From Planctomycetota bacterium (lineage in GTDB: Bacteria > Planctomycetota > Planctomycetia > Pirellulales > Pirellulaceae), in the NCBI GenBank assembly GCA_963204915.1, contig CAUJHS010000057.1, positions 78,909 through 142,908 of the forward strand: DNA of 64,000 nt, given 5' to 3'. Each line of letters starts with the position of its first letter. The first letter of the stretch is position 1. A model generated the notes under the pieces. The model had not been told where the DNA came from and made no database searches. It saw only the letters and a program-made list of their open reading frames with translations. Of the stretch, positions 18,548-28,668 are shown in pieces. The position numbers and the translations under genes were made by a program.

Positions 18548-21478
18548 ATGGAAATTGCGTGTCCTGAGTGTCGGAAAACCATTGAATACTCGCGCGAACC
18601 GCCGCGTTTTTGCAGCCATTGCGGAACGGCCTTAGCCGAAACGTCTGCCGGCGCCGACGCAACCGTCGATCATGAAGAGCAGACGCAGGCCCCTGGCGCC
18701 GAAACATCGTCCTCGGCGGCGACGCCGGCCGTGTTGGGCGATTACCGCGTGCTGCGCGAGTTGGGCCGCGGCGGCATGGGCGTGGTGTACGAGGCCGAGC
18801 AAATCGAAACGGGCCGCCATGTGGCCCTCAAACTCTTGCCTCCGCGCGTGCAAGGCTCGCCCGAAACGGTCGAGCGCTTCCTGCGCGAAGGACGACTCGC
18901 CGCCTCGCTTTCGCATCCGCGCTCCACGTTCATTTACGCTGCGGGCGAGGTGGACGGGAAGTTCTACATCGCCATGGAGTTGATGCCCGGCGGCACGGTG
19001 AAAGATGTTGTCGACCGCGAGGGACCGCTTCCTGTGGGGCGCGCCGTGGATTATGTGCTGGACGCGATCGACGGGCTTGAAGCGGCGCATGCGGTCGGGG
19101 TCATCCATCGCGATGTGAAACCTTCGAACTGTTTTCTCGACGCCGACGGACGGGTGAAAGTGGGCGATTACGGGCTTTCCAAGTCGCTCGCCCCCGGCGC
19201 CGAATTGACCCGCACCGGCGCATTCCTGGGCACACCGCTATTCGCGGCGCCTGAGCAAATACGCGGCGAAGCGGTCGATGCGCGCACCGACATTTACGCC
19301 CTGGGCGCCACGTTGTACTTCTTGCTGACGGGGCGCGGCCCGTTTACGGGCAATGCGGCGCAGGTCATTGCGAAGATCTCGTCCGATGCGCCTCCTTTAC
19401 TGCGCACCTTGCGCCCGGACCTCCCGCGCGACTTGGAGCGACTCGTCGCACGTTCGCTGGAAAAGGACCCTGAGCGGCGCTTCGCCGACGCCGACGAGCT
19501 GCGCCGCGCGTTGGCGCCGTTTGGCACGCGCGGGGCGTCGATTGCCGACCTGGGACGACGGCTTGCCGCGTTCTTTTTGGATGTGGGCATTATTGGCATG
19601 GTGTCGTCGCTGACGACGGTGCTAATGATCATGGCGGTGTTAGTCACCTCGTCCAGTTTCGAAACGGCGATGTCGTCCTGGGTGGTCCTGATTAGTGGCT
19701 TGTTCGGCACGGTGCTTGCCATCGCCTATTTTGCGGTGTTTGAAGGCGTTTGGGGTTGTGCGCTGGGCAAATGGCTGCTCGGTTTAAGCGTGGTTGACCA
19801 ACATGGCACGGCCCCCGGTTGCTGGCGCGCGTTCCTGCGTGCGGCCATGATTCCCGGCGTATCGCACGTAACGGCGGTCTTCGCTCCGCTGACCTTCTCT
19901 GAGGCGGTTACCTATGGCATTGAGCGACTTTACGGCGGCCCCTCGACCACGATGGCCATGTTCGGCAGCCAGGTGGTGGGCTTAGTCGGCTGGGCTGCGG
20001 CGCTCGTGTTCCTGACGACCATGCGGCGCAGCAACGGATATCGGGGCATGCATGAACTGGCCAGCGGCACGCGCACCGTCAGCTTGCGTACAACGGAAGG
20101 CGCCTGGCGCGAGATCAGCCTGCCAACCACCTTGCCTGTCGCTCTGGGAAGTTCACCGGCCGATGAAACCCTGGGCGCCGAAGAAGCGGCCCCCGACGCC
20201 GCCTGGTCGCGCGAGTTCGGACCGTTTCAAGCGCTGGGCATTCTGGGACGCAGCGGTTCGGCCGAAGTGTGGCAAGGCCGCGATCGCGCTCTGGAACGCT
20301 CGGCTTGGATCTTCTGGGAATCGGGCGATGAGTCAACCTGGACCGACGCGCGGCGGACGGTGACGCGCGCCACACGTCCGCACTGGCTGCAAGGCGGCGA
20401 AACCCAGGGGCGCCGCTGGGAAGCCTGCGAAGCGGTGTCCGGCGCTCCGCTGGTCGAGTTATTCGCCCCTGAGTCGGGGCTGCCGTGGGTGCAAGGTCGA
20501 AGCGTGCTCACGGAATTGGCTGCTGAACTGCGCGCCGCCGCGGCCGATGGCTCGTTGCCCGAGTCGCTTTCGATTGAGCAATTGTGGATTGACCGCACCG
20601 GCCGGCTCAAGTTGCTCGACGCGCCGCTCACGCCGCAATCTTCCCCTTTTTCCGCCGCGGGCGAGGGCGACGTCGTCTCGCCAGGCGCCGATGCCACGCC
20701 TACTGAGCCATCGAACAAGAATCCAACGGACAAGAATCCAACGACCGAAAGTCCATCCGCCGCAGCGCGGGCCACGGCGTTCTTTCGCGATGTGGCGTTT
20801 CACTGCGTGCGCGGCCAGTTGTTGCCGGGGCATGTCCAGGAATTCATGGACGCGCTGCGCGACAGGCCGGCCGCTCCTGAAACGCTGGACTGGGCCTTTG
20901 GGCAATTGGAGGCGTTCGCCGCTCGTCCGGCCGCCGTACATTGGGATCATCGTTTAGCCACGTTGGCCATGAGCGCCAGCACCGAACAAACCGTATATCT
21001 CATGATCGCCGGAGTTCCCACGGTCGCACTGGCGGCGCTCGGCGCAACGCCCGATGTTGTGGTGACCTTGGCGGCCTCATTCCTGACGCTTCTGGCCCCG
21101 CTGGGCGTGGGTTATTGGTTGCGCGGCGGTCCCGTATTTCTCTTGACCGGCGTGCAAGTTCGGCTCCGCAACGGTCAGCCGGCAAGTCGCCTGCGCTGCG
21201 CCTGGCGCAGTTTGTGTGCGTGGACGCCCGTCATGCTGGGCAACGCGTTCTTAACGCTCACGACGACGCAGTCTCTGTTCTATCCAAGCGATGACGTGGT
21301 CGCTGCGCCGTCTGGCGATCTCTCGGAAGGAGACCTGATCGTATTGTTCGGATTCCTGGTGCTCTGGTCGTTGTTGATCTTGCTGCCATTGCACGCGATT
21401 GGCGCTATTGTGGCTGTGATGAGTCCGCGGCGCGGCCTGCAGGACTTCCTGTCCGGCGCCGTGTTGGCGCCAAAGTAA
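18548..21478 (+). CDS. Ser/Thr kinase with tandem RDD domains and internal pseudokinase
   Basis: 976 aa from ATG 18548 (MEIACPECRK); the frame is open to a TTG at 18437. Order: zinc ribbon CPEC...CSHC (4-22); active-looking kinase (about 62-320) with GRGGMGVVYEA, VALKLL, HRDVKPSN near 187 and GDYGLSK, where DYG replaces DFG; RDD-type membrane domain (about 333-500); a second kinase-like module (about 555-700) with GRSGSAEVWQG but no VAxK lysine and no HRD/DFG; Pro/Asn/Thr linker with repeated NPTDKNPT; second RDD-like membrane domain (about 795-976). It is followed 30 bases later by a zinc-ribbon membrane protein on the same strand. Confidence 0.88.
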   Translation: MEIACPECRKTIEYSREPPRFCSHCGTALAETSAGADATVDHEEQTQAPGAETSSSAATPAVLGDYRVLRELGRGGMGVVYEAEQIETGRHVALKLLPPRVQGSPETVERFLREGRLAASLSHPRSTFIYAAGEVDGKFYIAMELMPGGTVKDVVDREGPLPVGRAVDYVLDAIDGLEAAHAVGVIHRDVKPSNCFLDADGRVKVGDYGLSKSLAPGAELTRTGAFLGTPLFAAPEQIRGEAVDARTDIYALGATLYFLLTGRGPFTGNAAQVIAKISSDAPPLLRTLRPDLPRDLERLVARSLEKDPERRFADADELRRALAPFGTRGASIADLGRRLAAFFLDVGIIGMVSSLTTVLMIMAVLVTSSSFETAMSSWVVLISGLFGTVLAIAYFAVFEGVWGCALGKWLLGLSVVDQHGTAPGCWRAFLRAAMIPGVSHVTAVFAPLTFSEAVTYGIERLYGGPSTTMAMFGSQVVGLVGWAAALVFLTTMRRSNGYRGMHELASGTRTVSLRTTEGAWREISLPTTLPVALGSSPADETLGAEEAAPDAAWSREFGPFQALGILGRSGSAEVWQGRDRALERSAWIFWESGDESTWTDARRTVTRATRPHWLQGGETQGRRWEACEAVSGAPLVELFAPESGLPWVQGRSVLTELAAELRAAAADGSLPESLSIEQLWIDRTGRLKLLDAPLTPQSSPFSAAGEGDVVSPGADATPTEPSNKNPTDKNPTTESPSAAARATAFFRDVAFHCVRGQLLPGHVQEFMDALRDRPAAPETLDWAFGQLEAFAARPAAVHWDHRLATLAMSASTEQTVYLMIAGVPTVALAALGATPDVVVTLAASFLTLLAPLGVGYWLRGGPVFLLTGVQVRLRNGQPASRLRCAWRSLCAWTPVMLGNAFLTLTTTQSLFYPSDDVVAAPSGDLSEGDLIVLFGFLVLWSLLILLPLHAIGAIVAVMSPRRGLQDFLSGAVLAPK

Positions 21479-21508
21479 ACCTAGGTTGCGTCGGAAACCA
21501 AAAAACGC

Positions 21509-22426
21509 ATGAGCGCTTCGACGTCCGCCATTACGTTGCTGCTTTGCCCCCACTGCCAGGCTCCCTTGGCGGGCGAGGGAGTCGCGCCCCGCCAGCGGCT
21601 GCGCTGTGCGCGCTGTCGCGGTCAGTTTCTCGCGCCGGGCAAACCTGCGCAGCGCCCGATTCATCGGCGCGCGGTCGCTTCATTCGTGTGGGGACTGCTC
21701 TCGGTGTTGGGCCTCTGCTTGACCGGCGTTCCGGCGATCGTGCTGGGCATTCTGGCCCTCGGCGAGATCCGCCGTAATCCCGGCAAGATGCGCGGACAGG
21801 GACTGGCCGTCGCCGGCATCTCACTGGGCGCTGTGTTTGCCGTAATTGGCGTAATGGTGGCCTTGTCTGTTGGCTGGATGCACTTCGTCATGGACAAAGT
21901 GCAAATCGCCGCCGAACCCGAAGACGTAGCGCGCATGACGGAGAACGTCATCACGTGGACGCTTCCGCCGAACGTCGAGCCGATCCGGGGCGTGAACGCC
22001 TTCGCGACAACGCAAATCGTCTACGGCGACCAAGCAGAGCCGCCGTCAATTCGCATTGGGCTCTACCGGACGACGGGAGTCCGGGCAGGGCAGGAAGCGC
22101 CTCCCAAGCAGGGACGTAGAATCCACGAGCTGGAGCAACGCCAAGAATTGCTCGCCGTAAAGAATACGCAGACGCTCGGCCGACGAACCCTCACGGCCGC
22201 CATCGAGGGACAAGGCCAGGAATTGACCGAGAACACCTTTCAAGACACCGCCAGCCGCGAGATATTCCGGCAATACGCCGTGTCGCTACCGACCGACGAT
22301 GGCGTGGTGCATGTACTTATGATGGTGCGCGGCGCCAAGACCGAAGGGAATGACCCGGCGTTCCCGCTCGAAGAAGACCAGGTGCTTCGGTTCTACGAGT
22401 CGCTCGCGCTGCGGCGGAGCAAGTAG
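21509..22426 (+). CDS. Zinc-ribbon, DUF4190-type membrane protein
   Basis: 305 aa, ATG 21509, 30 bases after the RDD kinase. An N-terminal zinc ribbon (CPHC at 13-16, CARC at 34-37) is followed by a DUF4190-like double helix (SFVWGLLSVLGLCLTGVPAI, then LGEIRRNPGKMRGQGLAVAGI and a second helix), then a soluble domain of about 190 residues with no motif I recognise. The close spacing and shared zinc-ribbon start suggest an operon with the kinase, whose substrate it might be (inference). Confidence 0.7.
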   Translation: MSASTSAITLLLCPHCQAPLAGEGVAPRQRLRCARCRGQFLAPGKPAQRPIHRRAVASFVWGLLSVLGLCLTGVPAIVLGILALGEIRRNPGKMRGQGLAVAGISLGAVFAVIGVMVALSVGWMHFVMDKVQIAAEPEDVARMTENVITWTLPPNVEPIRGVNAFATTQIVYGDQAEPPSIRIGLYRTTGVRAGQEAPPKQGRRIHELEQRQELLAVKNTQTLGRRTLTAAIEGQGQELTENTFQDTASREIFRQYAVSLPTDDGVVHVLMMVRGAKTEGNDPAFPLEEDQVLRFYESLALRRSK

Positions 22427-22466
22427 CGGTTGTTGGCCCCGCCGCGCCCGTGCATGCGACAGCAAG

Positions 22467-24194
22467 TTATTGCGGAATGCGGCTTCCCGGCAAGGCGGCT
22501 TGCGCCGCCGCCGCGGGCACGAAGATCCAATAAGGCAGCCCCGCATATTTGGCCATTTGCAGGCGATGGCGGCGATCCGGCGGAAGCGACTCGTGCACCA
22601 CGTGGTACAGGTCGGCGATGATCGAGTCGTTATCGCCATAGTACGAGTGCCCGAGCAGGCTGGAGTCGATGGCCGAAACGTCGATCGTGTCGAGCCCCGG
22701 AGCCACGACGAGGTTCGCCCCCGACTCGCCAGCCCGTGGATACGCGTGAATGGTGCGTGAGGCCATCAAGGCCTGGTCGTTCGAGGAGGCGTACAACGTC
22801 ACACGCTGAGCGACCTTGGTCATCGCGGGCGCCAAGTCGCGCCGGAACACTTCGGCGTCAATGTCGGGCGCCGCCAGTACGACCTGGTTAAACAATTTGT
22901 TGTCCTGCTGCATTTCCCGCGCGAATTCGCGCAGGGCGTTGCTGAGGGCGCGCGTTCCCATGCTGTGGCCCACCAGGTTGATGGCGTCGGCGCCGGATTT
23001 TTCGCGCAGCTGCCCGAGGAACTCCTTCAAATGCGGGACGGTCCACTCCACATTGTTCTCATCGGCGGAATACAGCAGCAATCCGCCGTGCGACGGCCAG
23101 CTATAGCACACCGCCGCGCCGGGGAACTTCAGGTCGTAGGCGATTTGGGCCGTGCGCCGCACGGCGCTGTCAAAGCTCACGTTATAACCGTGAATGAACA
23201 CGAGCAATTCGCGGCGCGAGGAAGCCGCAACGGTGTCGCGCAAGCGATGGAAGAACCTTTCTGGCTCGTACTCGCGCGCCTCAAGAATGCTCACATGCCG
23301 CTCGGGGTCTTCGCGAAACTCAAGCCGCAAGATCGAAGGGGATTCGACTTCGCCCACCGTATGATTGAACGGAATACTCACGCGACACAGCCCCATTTCC
23401 AACGCGCCGCGGCCATCGCCATATTGGACGATTTCGTTCTCCAGGGCGTAACGAGATTTGACCATGCGCGTCATGGCCGACACCCCCAGCACACTGGCGA
23501 CGATGCCGCCCGAGACGCCAATGATCAACAACGCACGGGGTTGTGAGATCAACAAGAAAAAGCCCGAAATCACGAGTGTTCCCGCCAGCACGCCCAGCGC
23601 TCCGCGGTAATGCCGCACATAGTCGCGCAGATCGGGCGGGGTCGCTTCGAGCGGTGCGCGGTCGGTGCCGTAAAAGACATTGACGACGTGATATTTTTCC
23701 TGCGGCGGGGGCGCCGCGGCTCGCGCTGCAATGCGAGGCGTCGCTGGCGCTGCTTCAGCCGGCTCCGCGGCGGCCGTTGAATGGGGCGCCGTCGGCGCAT
23801 CGCGCGGCGTGGGCTCAGGAGGCGGCTCGCTGGCGGCCGGCTCGGCGCTGAACGGCGCAAACATCGAGTAGCTATGGTCTTCCTGCGGCGCGAATTGCGG
23901 CTCCGCAGCAAGAGGAGGCGCCGATCCCGCCGTCATCGCCCTGACATGCACGTCAGGCGCGTAAGACGAAACGTCATCGTGCGGAGGTGCCGCGCCTCCG
24001 GCAGGCCAATCACTCGGCGAGGTCGCTTCGCTGGCGGTCGCATGCGGCGCCGCCCCGCCCGTTTGCGGCTCGCCCTCCGAGGGATACGCCGTCTCGGCCG
24101 GCGCACTGGCGGCGGGGGCCGCATCTTTGGCGCTGCAGCCCAAGGTCAGTGAAAGCCCCAACAACAACCCGACGCCCCAACGTTGCTCGTTCAT
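22467..24194 (-). CDS. DUF900 alpha/beta-hydrolase lipoprotein
   Basis: 575 aa from ATG 24194, with GGAGG about 11 bases upstream; the frame is open to 24323 but only this start yields a signal peptide with lipobox LTLGC-S (Cys about residue 19). A roughly 190-residue Ala/Pro/Glu-rich linker leads to two hydrophobic helices and then an alpha/beta-hydrolase of the DUF900 type: VFIHGYNVSFDSAVRR (oxyanion region), VCYSWPSHG, nucleophile elbow LVGHSMGTRAL and a late His in LLGHSYYGDN. A Ser-Asp-His triad is plausible. Substrate unknown; likely anchored in the cell envelope. Confidence 0.8.
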   Translation of the reverse strand: MNEQRWGVGLLLGLSLTLGCSAKDAAPAASAPAETAYPSEGEPQTGGAAPHATASEATSPSDWPAGGAAPPHDDVSSYAPDVHVRAMTAGSAPPLAAEPQFAPQEDHSYSMFAPFSAEPAASEPPPEPTPRDAPTAPHSTAAAEPAEAAPATPRIAARAAAPPPQEKYHVVNVFYGTDRAPLEATPPDLRDYVRHYRGALGVLAGTLVISGFFLLISQPRALLIIGVSGGIVASVLGVSAMTRMVKSRYALENEIVQYGDGRGALEMGLCRVSIPFNHTVGEVESPSILRLEFREDPERHVSILEAREYEPERFFHRLRDTVAASSRRELLVFIHGYNVSFDSAVRRTAQIAYDLKFPGAAVCYSWPSHGGLLLYSADENNVEWTVPHLKEFLGQLREKSGADAINLVGHSMGTRALSNALREFAREMQQDNKLFNQVVLAAPDIDAEVFRRDLAPAMTKVAQRVTLYASSNDQALMASRTIHAYPRAGESGANLVVAPGLDTIDVSAIDSSLLGHSYYGDNDSIIADLYHVVHESLPPDRRHRLQMAKYAGLPYWIFVPAAAAQAALPGSRIPQ

Positions 24195-24299
24195 CCGTGA
24201 ACCAGCCTCCGTAGCATGAGACAAGCTCGGCGCAGACGCGCCGCGCGCGAACACTACCAAAAACTCCCCTCGCGCGGGAAGACGAGATCGCCGCAAACG

Positions 24300-24338
24300 C
24301 AAAAAGGACGCGATCGTTCTCACGATCGCGCCCTTTTT
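24300..24338 (-). terminator. Bidirectional-looking Rho-independent terminator
   Basis: The arms GGACGCGATCG and CGATCGCGCCC (24306-24333) form a GC-rich stem with a six-base loop. Five A residues precede it and five T residues follow it, so it can act on both strands. On the minus strand it ends transcription of the 224-aa secreted protein gene before the DUF900 gene. Confidence 0.8.
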
Positions 24339-24426
24339 ACTTGTCCGGCTCCACGAGAGCCGAAGGGACGAAGGATGCTTGCTATTGCGAAGTCTTGGAC
24401 CTGTCGAAACCGATCGGCGACTTCAG

Positions 24427-25101
24427 TTATCGGGCGGCGATGCCCGTGGCCCCGGGAGCGAAGTTCATTTCAAATTGCAGGCTGACCAGGAACTTCTTGG
24501 CCGCGGCGTACTCGCCCGGTTGAACGTTGTGGACCACAAGGCGGAGCTTTTCGACCATCTGGGCGGCCAGGAGTTGGACTTCGCGGCTTTCGGGGCCGGC
24601 GCCGCCACGTTCGGCCATCAGGCGGTCAATCGCTTCACGCTCTTCGGCAAAGTATTCATGTTGGAACACGGCCGGCCATACGATCGCATTGCGAGCGGCG
24701 TCAAAGTTGAAGGCCGCCAGACGTTCCGGATTACGCATTTTGGCGTAGCGAATCAAATCTTCTTGGGTGGGGCGCTGGCCGCGTTCTTCGGCGCGAGCTT
24801 CCCGGTTGAGCTTTCGCATATCAAAGTAGGTGGCCGTGGCCTTGAGGCGGTTATCCAGGTAACGGCTGTAGGCTTCTTGGCCGTTGATCATCGCCAGCGA
24901 GGTGTTGTACGTCGCTTCGCCCACTCCGCGGAAGAAGTCGGCGCCGCCGCGGCCAATGCCTTCTTCCAACGTCGAGGCGTGGCGATAGGCCACCGGAGGC
25001 GACTGGGCGGGCGGGCCCGGCGTAAAGCTCGATTGAGCCGAAGCTGATCCCGCAACCAAGGCCAGGGCAACCAAAGTCAGGCTGGTGATCGTCGTCTTCA
25101 T
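24427..25101 (-). CDS. Secreted hypothetical protein
   Basis: 224 aa from ATG 25101 with AAGGA 8 bases upstream. Clear signal peptide (MKTTITSLTLVALALVAGSASA-Q). The mature part is helix-rich, with STLEEGIGRGGADFFRGVGEATYNTS in pieces near the start, then charged residues (MRKLNREARAEERG) and a C-terminal helical region. Planctomycete genomes contain related exported proteins without assigned function; no cysteine, no catalytic motif. Followed by a strong terminator, so probably monocistronic. Confidence 0.65.
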   Translation of the reverse strand: MKTTITSLTLVALALVAGSASAQSSFTPGPPAQSPPVAYRHASTLEEGIGRGGADFFRGVGEATYNTSLAMINGQEAYSRYLDNRLKATATYFDMRKLNREARAEERGQRPTQEDLIRYAKMRNPERLAAFNFDAARNAIVWPAVFQHEYFAEEREAIDRLMAERGGAGPESREVQLLAAQMVEKLRLVVHNVQPGEYAAAKKFLVSLQFEMNFAPGATGIAAR

Positions 25102-25273
25102 CGTTTTTATCCTTCGTCGTTCAGGAGGGGTTGCTGTTGTGATGGTTCTATGGAAAGCAACGTTTGGACCAAATTTCTATCACGCAAAGCAATTGCAACG
25201 TAAAGCTAATGTTGGCAATGACTTAAAAATTTTCATGCGACTTGGGACGCTTGCGAGAGGCCCGCATTTCTCA

Positions 25274-25305
25274 TCTCATTTTGAGAAACGGTTCTCAAAT
25301 TGAGA
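25274..25305. promoter_or_regulatory. Paired palindromic operator-like site upstream of the carboxylase gene
   Basis: Two near-identical palindromes, TCTCATTTTGAGA (25274-25286) and TCTCAAATTGAGA (25293-25305), lie 19 bases apart centre to centre, about two helical turns. Together they also form a larger inverted repeat with a four-base loop. They sit in the 348-base divergent region between the secreted protein gene and the carboxyltransferase gene, which otherwise shows only AT-rich sequence. Likely binding site for a dimeric repressor or activator; regulator not in this window. Confidence 0.5.
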
Positions 25306-25449
25306 CGTCGTAAGAGCTGGCTTGCAAAAGCCGGCTCGCTATGATGAGAACGACCTGCCGGAAAGGTTCTTCCTGTTGCGCTAAGAGTTCGCCAATTAAA
25401 CCATTGTGGCAAGAACAATACCCTGCCTTTGGAATGAACATTGGGATTC

Positions 25450-27078
25450 ATGAATTCGTCCTCACCTCCTGTCGCTCTTCAACAACTCACCGAGGCGCTC
25501 CGTGAGCAAGAGGAAGAAATTCGCCAAGGTGGGGGGGCGAAGGCCATCCAACGGCAACACGCCAAAGGACGTCTCACCGCGCGGGAGCGGCTTGCTCGAC
25601 TCATCGACCCCGGCGCACCCCCCCTGGAGATTGGGCTATGGGCCGGGTTTGAAATGTACGAAGCGTGGGGAGGAGCCCCCGCCGCGGGCGTTGTCACCGT
25701 GATTGCCCCGGTTGCGGGCCGGCGGCATATGATCATCGCCAACGACGCCACCGTGAAGGCCGGTGCGTTCTTTCCCGCCACGGCGAAGAAGGTGCTTCGG
25801 GCGCAGCGCCTTGCCTTTGCCAATCGACTGCCGCTGATTTACCTGGTCGACTCAGCCGGTGTGTTTTTACCGCTGCAGGAGGATGTGTTTCCCGACGAAG
25901 ACGACTTTGGCCGGATCTTTCGCAACAACGCGGTCCTGTCCGCGGCGGGTGTACCGCAAATTGCCGCGATCATGGGCAATTGCGTGGCTGGCGGCGGATA
26001 CTTGCCTGTGTTATGCGACAAAACGCTCATGACGGAAGGCTCAGGGCTTTATCTGGCCGGACCGGCGTTGGTGAAAAGCGCCATCGGGCAGGAAGTTTCC
26101 AGCGAAGATCTAGGCGGCGCCGCCATGCACGCGACCATCAGCGGGACCATCGACTTTCGCGAACCGACGGACGAAGCGTGTCTCGACCGAATTCGTCGCC
26201 TGGTCGAGACGGGACGACCCGACCCCATTCAACCGCCGCCCCCGTTCCAACGTTTGGCGCCGGCGCCGCCCAGCCGTCCTGGCGCCGATTTGTACGACAT
26301 CGTGCATCCCGACCCGCGCCGCGACTACGAAGTGCGCGACGTCCTGGCATGCCTGCTCGATCAAAATAGCTTCGACGAATACAAGCCCGAGTACGGGCAG
26401 ACGCTGGTCTGCGGCATTGGCCGCATCGGCGGGTTTCCGGTCGGAGTGATTGCGAACCAGCATCATCGCGTGACGTCGCCCGAGGGACGCTTCGAGTTCG
26501 GAGGCGTGGTTTACGTTGAAAGCGCCGAGAAAGCGGCCCGCTTCGTGATGGACTGCAATCAGAACTGGCTGCCGCTGGTGTTTCTGCAAGACGTGAACGG
26601 CTTCATGGTTGGGCGCGAGGCCGAACGGTCCGGCATCATCAAGGCGGGCGCCAAACTTGTGAACGCCGTGAGCAACAGCCGCGTACCGAAATTGACCGTA
26701 CTCCTAGGCGGCTCCTTTGGGGCTGGCAATTACGCGTTGTGCGGCAAGGCGTTTGATCCGCGGTTCATTTTCGCCTGGCCGAACGCCCGGTGCGCCGTCA
26801 TGGGCGGGCCGCAAGCCACGGCCACGCTATTAGACATCACCGTGAAAAGCCTGGAGCGGCAAGGTCATGCGGTGGACGCGGCAGAGTTGGCCGCCCTGAG
26901 AGATCAGGTGCGCAGCGACTACGACCGGCAAATGGACGCCCGCTATGGCGCGGCGCGCGGCTGGGTGGACGCGATCATCGATCCGGCCCACACGCGCGAC
27001 GTACTGGTTGCCGCGCTGGAGATCGCCACGCGACACGCCACGGACGAGCCGTTTCGCGTTGGCGTGTATCAAGTGTAG
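25450..27078 (+). CDS. Acyl-CoA carboxylase, carboxyltransferase subunit
   Basis: 542 aa from ATG 25450 (TTG 25441 also possible). It transfers the carboxyl group from carboxybiotin to an acyl-CoA. The N- and C-terminal crotonase-like halves are both present: GRLTARERLARLIDPG, LPLIYLVDSAGVFLPLQEDVFPD, IMGNCVAGGGYLPVLCDK and later DVNGFMVGREAE, GGSFGAGNYALCGKAFDPRF and WPNARCAVMGGPQAT. Gly-rich oxyanion loops in both halves are intact. The VDSAGVFLPLQEDVFPD stretch resembles methylcrotonyl-CoA carboxylase beta subunits (leucine breakdown), but no biotin carboxylase partner or leucine genes are adjacent, so the substrate is inferred. Confidence 0.85.
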   Translation: MNSSSPPVALQQLTEALREQEEEIRQGGGAKAIQRQHAKGRLTARERLARLIDPGAPPLEIGLWAGFEMYEAWGGAPAAGVVTVIAPVAGRRHMIIANDATVKAGAFFPATAKKVLRAQRLAFANRLPLIYLVDSAGVFLPLQEDVFPDEDDFGRIFRNNAVLSAAGVPQIAAIMGNCVAGGGYLPVLCDKTLMTEGSGLYLAGPALVKSAIGQEVSSEDLGGAAMHATISGTIDFREPTDEACLDRIRRLVETGRPDPIQPPPPFQRLAPAPPSRPGADLYDIVHPDPRRDYEVRDVLACLLDQNSFDEYKPEYGQTLVCGIGRIGGFPVGVIANQHHRVTSPEGRFEFGGVVYVESAEKAARFVMDCNQNWLPLVFLQDVNGFMVGREAERSGIIKAGAKLVNAVSNSRVPKLTVLLGGSFGAGNYALCGKAFDPRFIFAWPNARCAVMGGPQATATLLDITVKSLERQGHAVDAAELAALRDQVRSDYDRQMDARYGAARGWVDAIIDPAHTRDVLVAALEIATRHATDEPFRVGVYQV

Positions 27079-27138
27079 CCATCTGCGCGTGACCCGCCAT
27101 TTAGCAGATTGCCGGCAGCCGAAGAAAACAGCGCGGTT

Positions 27139-28668
27139 TCAATCCGGCCGGCCAAGGTCATGTTCGTAATAATGCACGAGCGCCTGGTTATCGAGTCGGT
27201 TGATCTCGGTCGGCACCGGCGCCAGGTCGGCAGGAAAGTGGAACATCGCCGCGAGAGTTTCGTCGTTCAAATAACGCAAGCCCGGGGGAACGCCCTGCGG
27301 CGGCGCAAAGGGCTGTTTCCTCGCCACCACGAACCCCCACACGCCGAACACCGGCACCGACGCATGGTAAGGCTTCGCCGTGAAACCGGCCGACTCCAAC
27401 GTGCGCACAATGCACCAATAGGAGGCCCGCGACAAGAACGGCGAGGTGCATTGCACGGTCACGGCGCCATCGTCGGCAAGGCGCGCTGCGAGCAGGCGAT
27501 AGAACCGCCGCGTGTAGAGCTTACCCAAGGCGTAGTCGTTGGGGTCGGGGAAATCGACAATCGCCGCGTCGAACTGCTCTTGGACCGTCTCCAGCCAGAT
27601 CATGGCGTCCTGGTTGATGATCTTCACGCGAGGGTCTTCCAGCGCGTGACCGTTCAACTCGGCCAGCGGAGGAAAGTTTTCCGAGAGATCGGTCATCGCC
27701 GGATCGAGATCGACGAGGGTAATTGACTCGACCTCGTCATAACGCAAGATTTCGCGCACGGCGAGTCCGTCGCCGCCGCCCAGCACCAGCACGCGCCGCG
27801 GCGTCTTCGCGGCAAGCATGGCCGGATGCACGAGCGCTTCGTGATAGCGGTATTCATCGCGCGAGCTGAACTGAAGGTTGCCGTCCAGGTACAACTCGAA
27901 CGACCCGGCGCCGCGCGTGAGCACGATGCGTTGATAGGGCGACGTCTCGGCGTACACCACGGGGTGCGTGTAAATGCGATCTTCCGCCCAGGTGGTGAAC
28001 CAGTCGGCCTTGATCATGGCCACGGCCAGTAGCGTCAGCACGAACACGGCGCGAGCGCGCACGAACACGAGGCCGCCGTCGATCATCGGTTGCAACAGAT
28101 AGGTGCCCCACAGACCCACCGCGCCGTTCAAAACGCCAAACAGCAACGATGTGCGCACCAGGCCCAGCGACGGCACCAGAAAGATGGGAAACAACAGCGA
28201 AGCGGCCAGGGCGCCGACGTAATCAAACGTCAACACGCGGGCCACCAGATCTTTGAACTCCAAATGCGACTGCAAAATGCGCATCAGGAGCGGCAGTTCA
28301 AGCCCCACCAGGACGCCAATGCCGAACACCGTGCCATACAGCACGACATGAAAGAAGCTCAAATGGGCGAAGCTCAAAAAGAGCAGCGGCGCCGAAAACC
28401 CGCCCAAGAGCGCTACGGCTAGTTCCACTTCGACAAACGCGCGCGCCAGCCCGCGATCGATGAACTTCGAGAGCCACGCGCCGACGCCCATGGCGAAAAG
28501 ATACACGCCAATGCACACCGAGAACTGCGTGACGGAATCCCCCAGCACGTAGCTCGCCAGCGCGCCGGCTACCAGCTCGTACACCAAACCGCAGGTGGCG
28601 ATGATCAGCACGTTCAGAAACAGCAGCGGCGTGCGATTCATGAAAGCGATGGCGCACTCCAGACGCAT
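27139..28668 (-). CDS. Membrane-fused spermidine synthase-like aminopropyltransferase
   Basis: 509 aa from ATG 28668 (ATG 28641, MNRTPLLF, also possible). The N-terminal half has about seven hydrophobic helices (from [18 protein letters not shown] onward); the C-terminal half is a spermidine-synthase fold with [32 protein letters not shown], the [18 protein letters not shown] gate region and [29 protein letters not shown] in pieces. The Asp of the gate (VDFPDP) is kept, so aminopropyl transfer from decarboxylated SAM is plausible, though no speD is in the group. It is the last gene of a minus-strand set with a DUF350 protein, a tiny membrane protein and a DUF4178 protein. Confidence 0.85.
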   Translation of the reverse strand: MRLECAIAFMNRTPLLFLNVLIIATCGLVYELVAGALASYVLGDSVTQFSVCIGVYLFAMGVGAWLSKFIDRGLARAFVEVELAVALLGGFSAPLLFLSFAHLSFFHVVLYGTVFGIGVLVGLELPLLMRILQSHLEFKDLVARVLTFDYVGALAASLLFPIFLVPSLGLVRTSLLFGVLNGAVGLWGTYLLQPMIDGGLVFVRARAVFVLTLLAVAMIKADWFTTWAEDRIYTHPVVYAETSPYQRIVLTRGAGSFELYLDGNLQFSSRDEYRYHEALVHPAMLAAKTPRRVLVLGGGDGLAVREILRYDEVESITLVDLDPAMTDLSENFPPLAELNGHALEDPRVKIINQDAMIWLETVQEQFDAAIVDFPDPNDYALGKLYTRRFYRLLAARLADDGAVTVQCTSPFLSRASYWCIVRTLESAGFTAKPYHASVPVFGVWGFVVARKQPFAPPQGVPPGLRYLNDETLAAMFHFPADLAPVPTEINRLDNQALVHYYEHDLGRPD

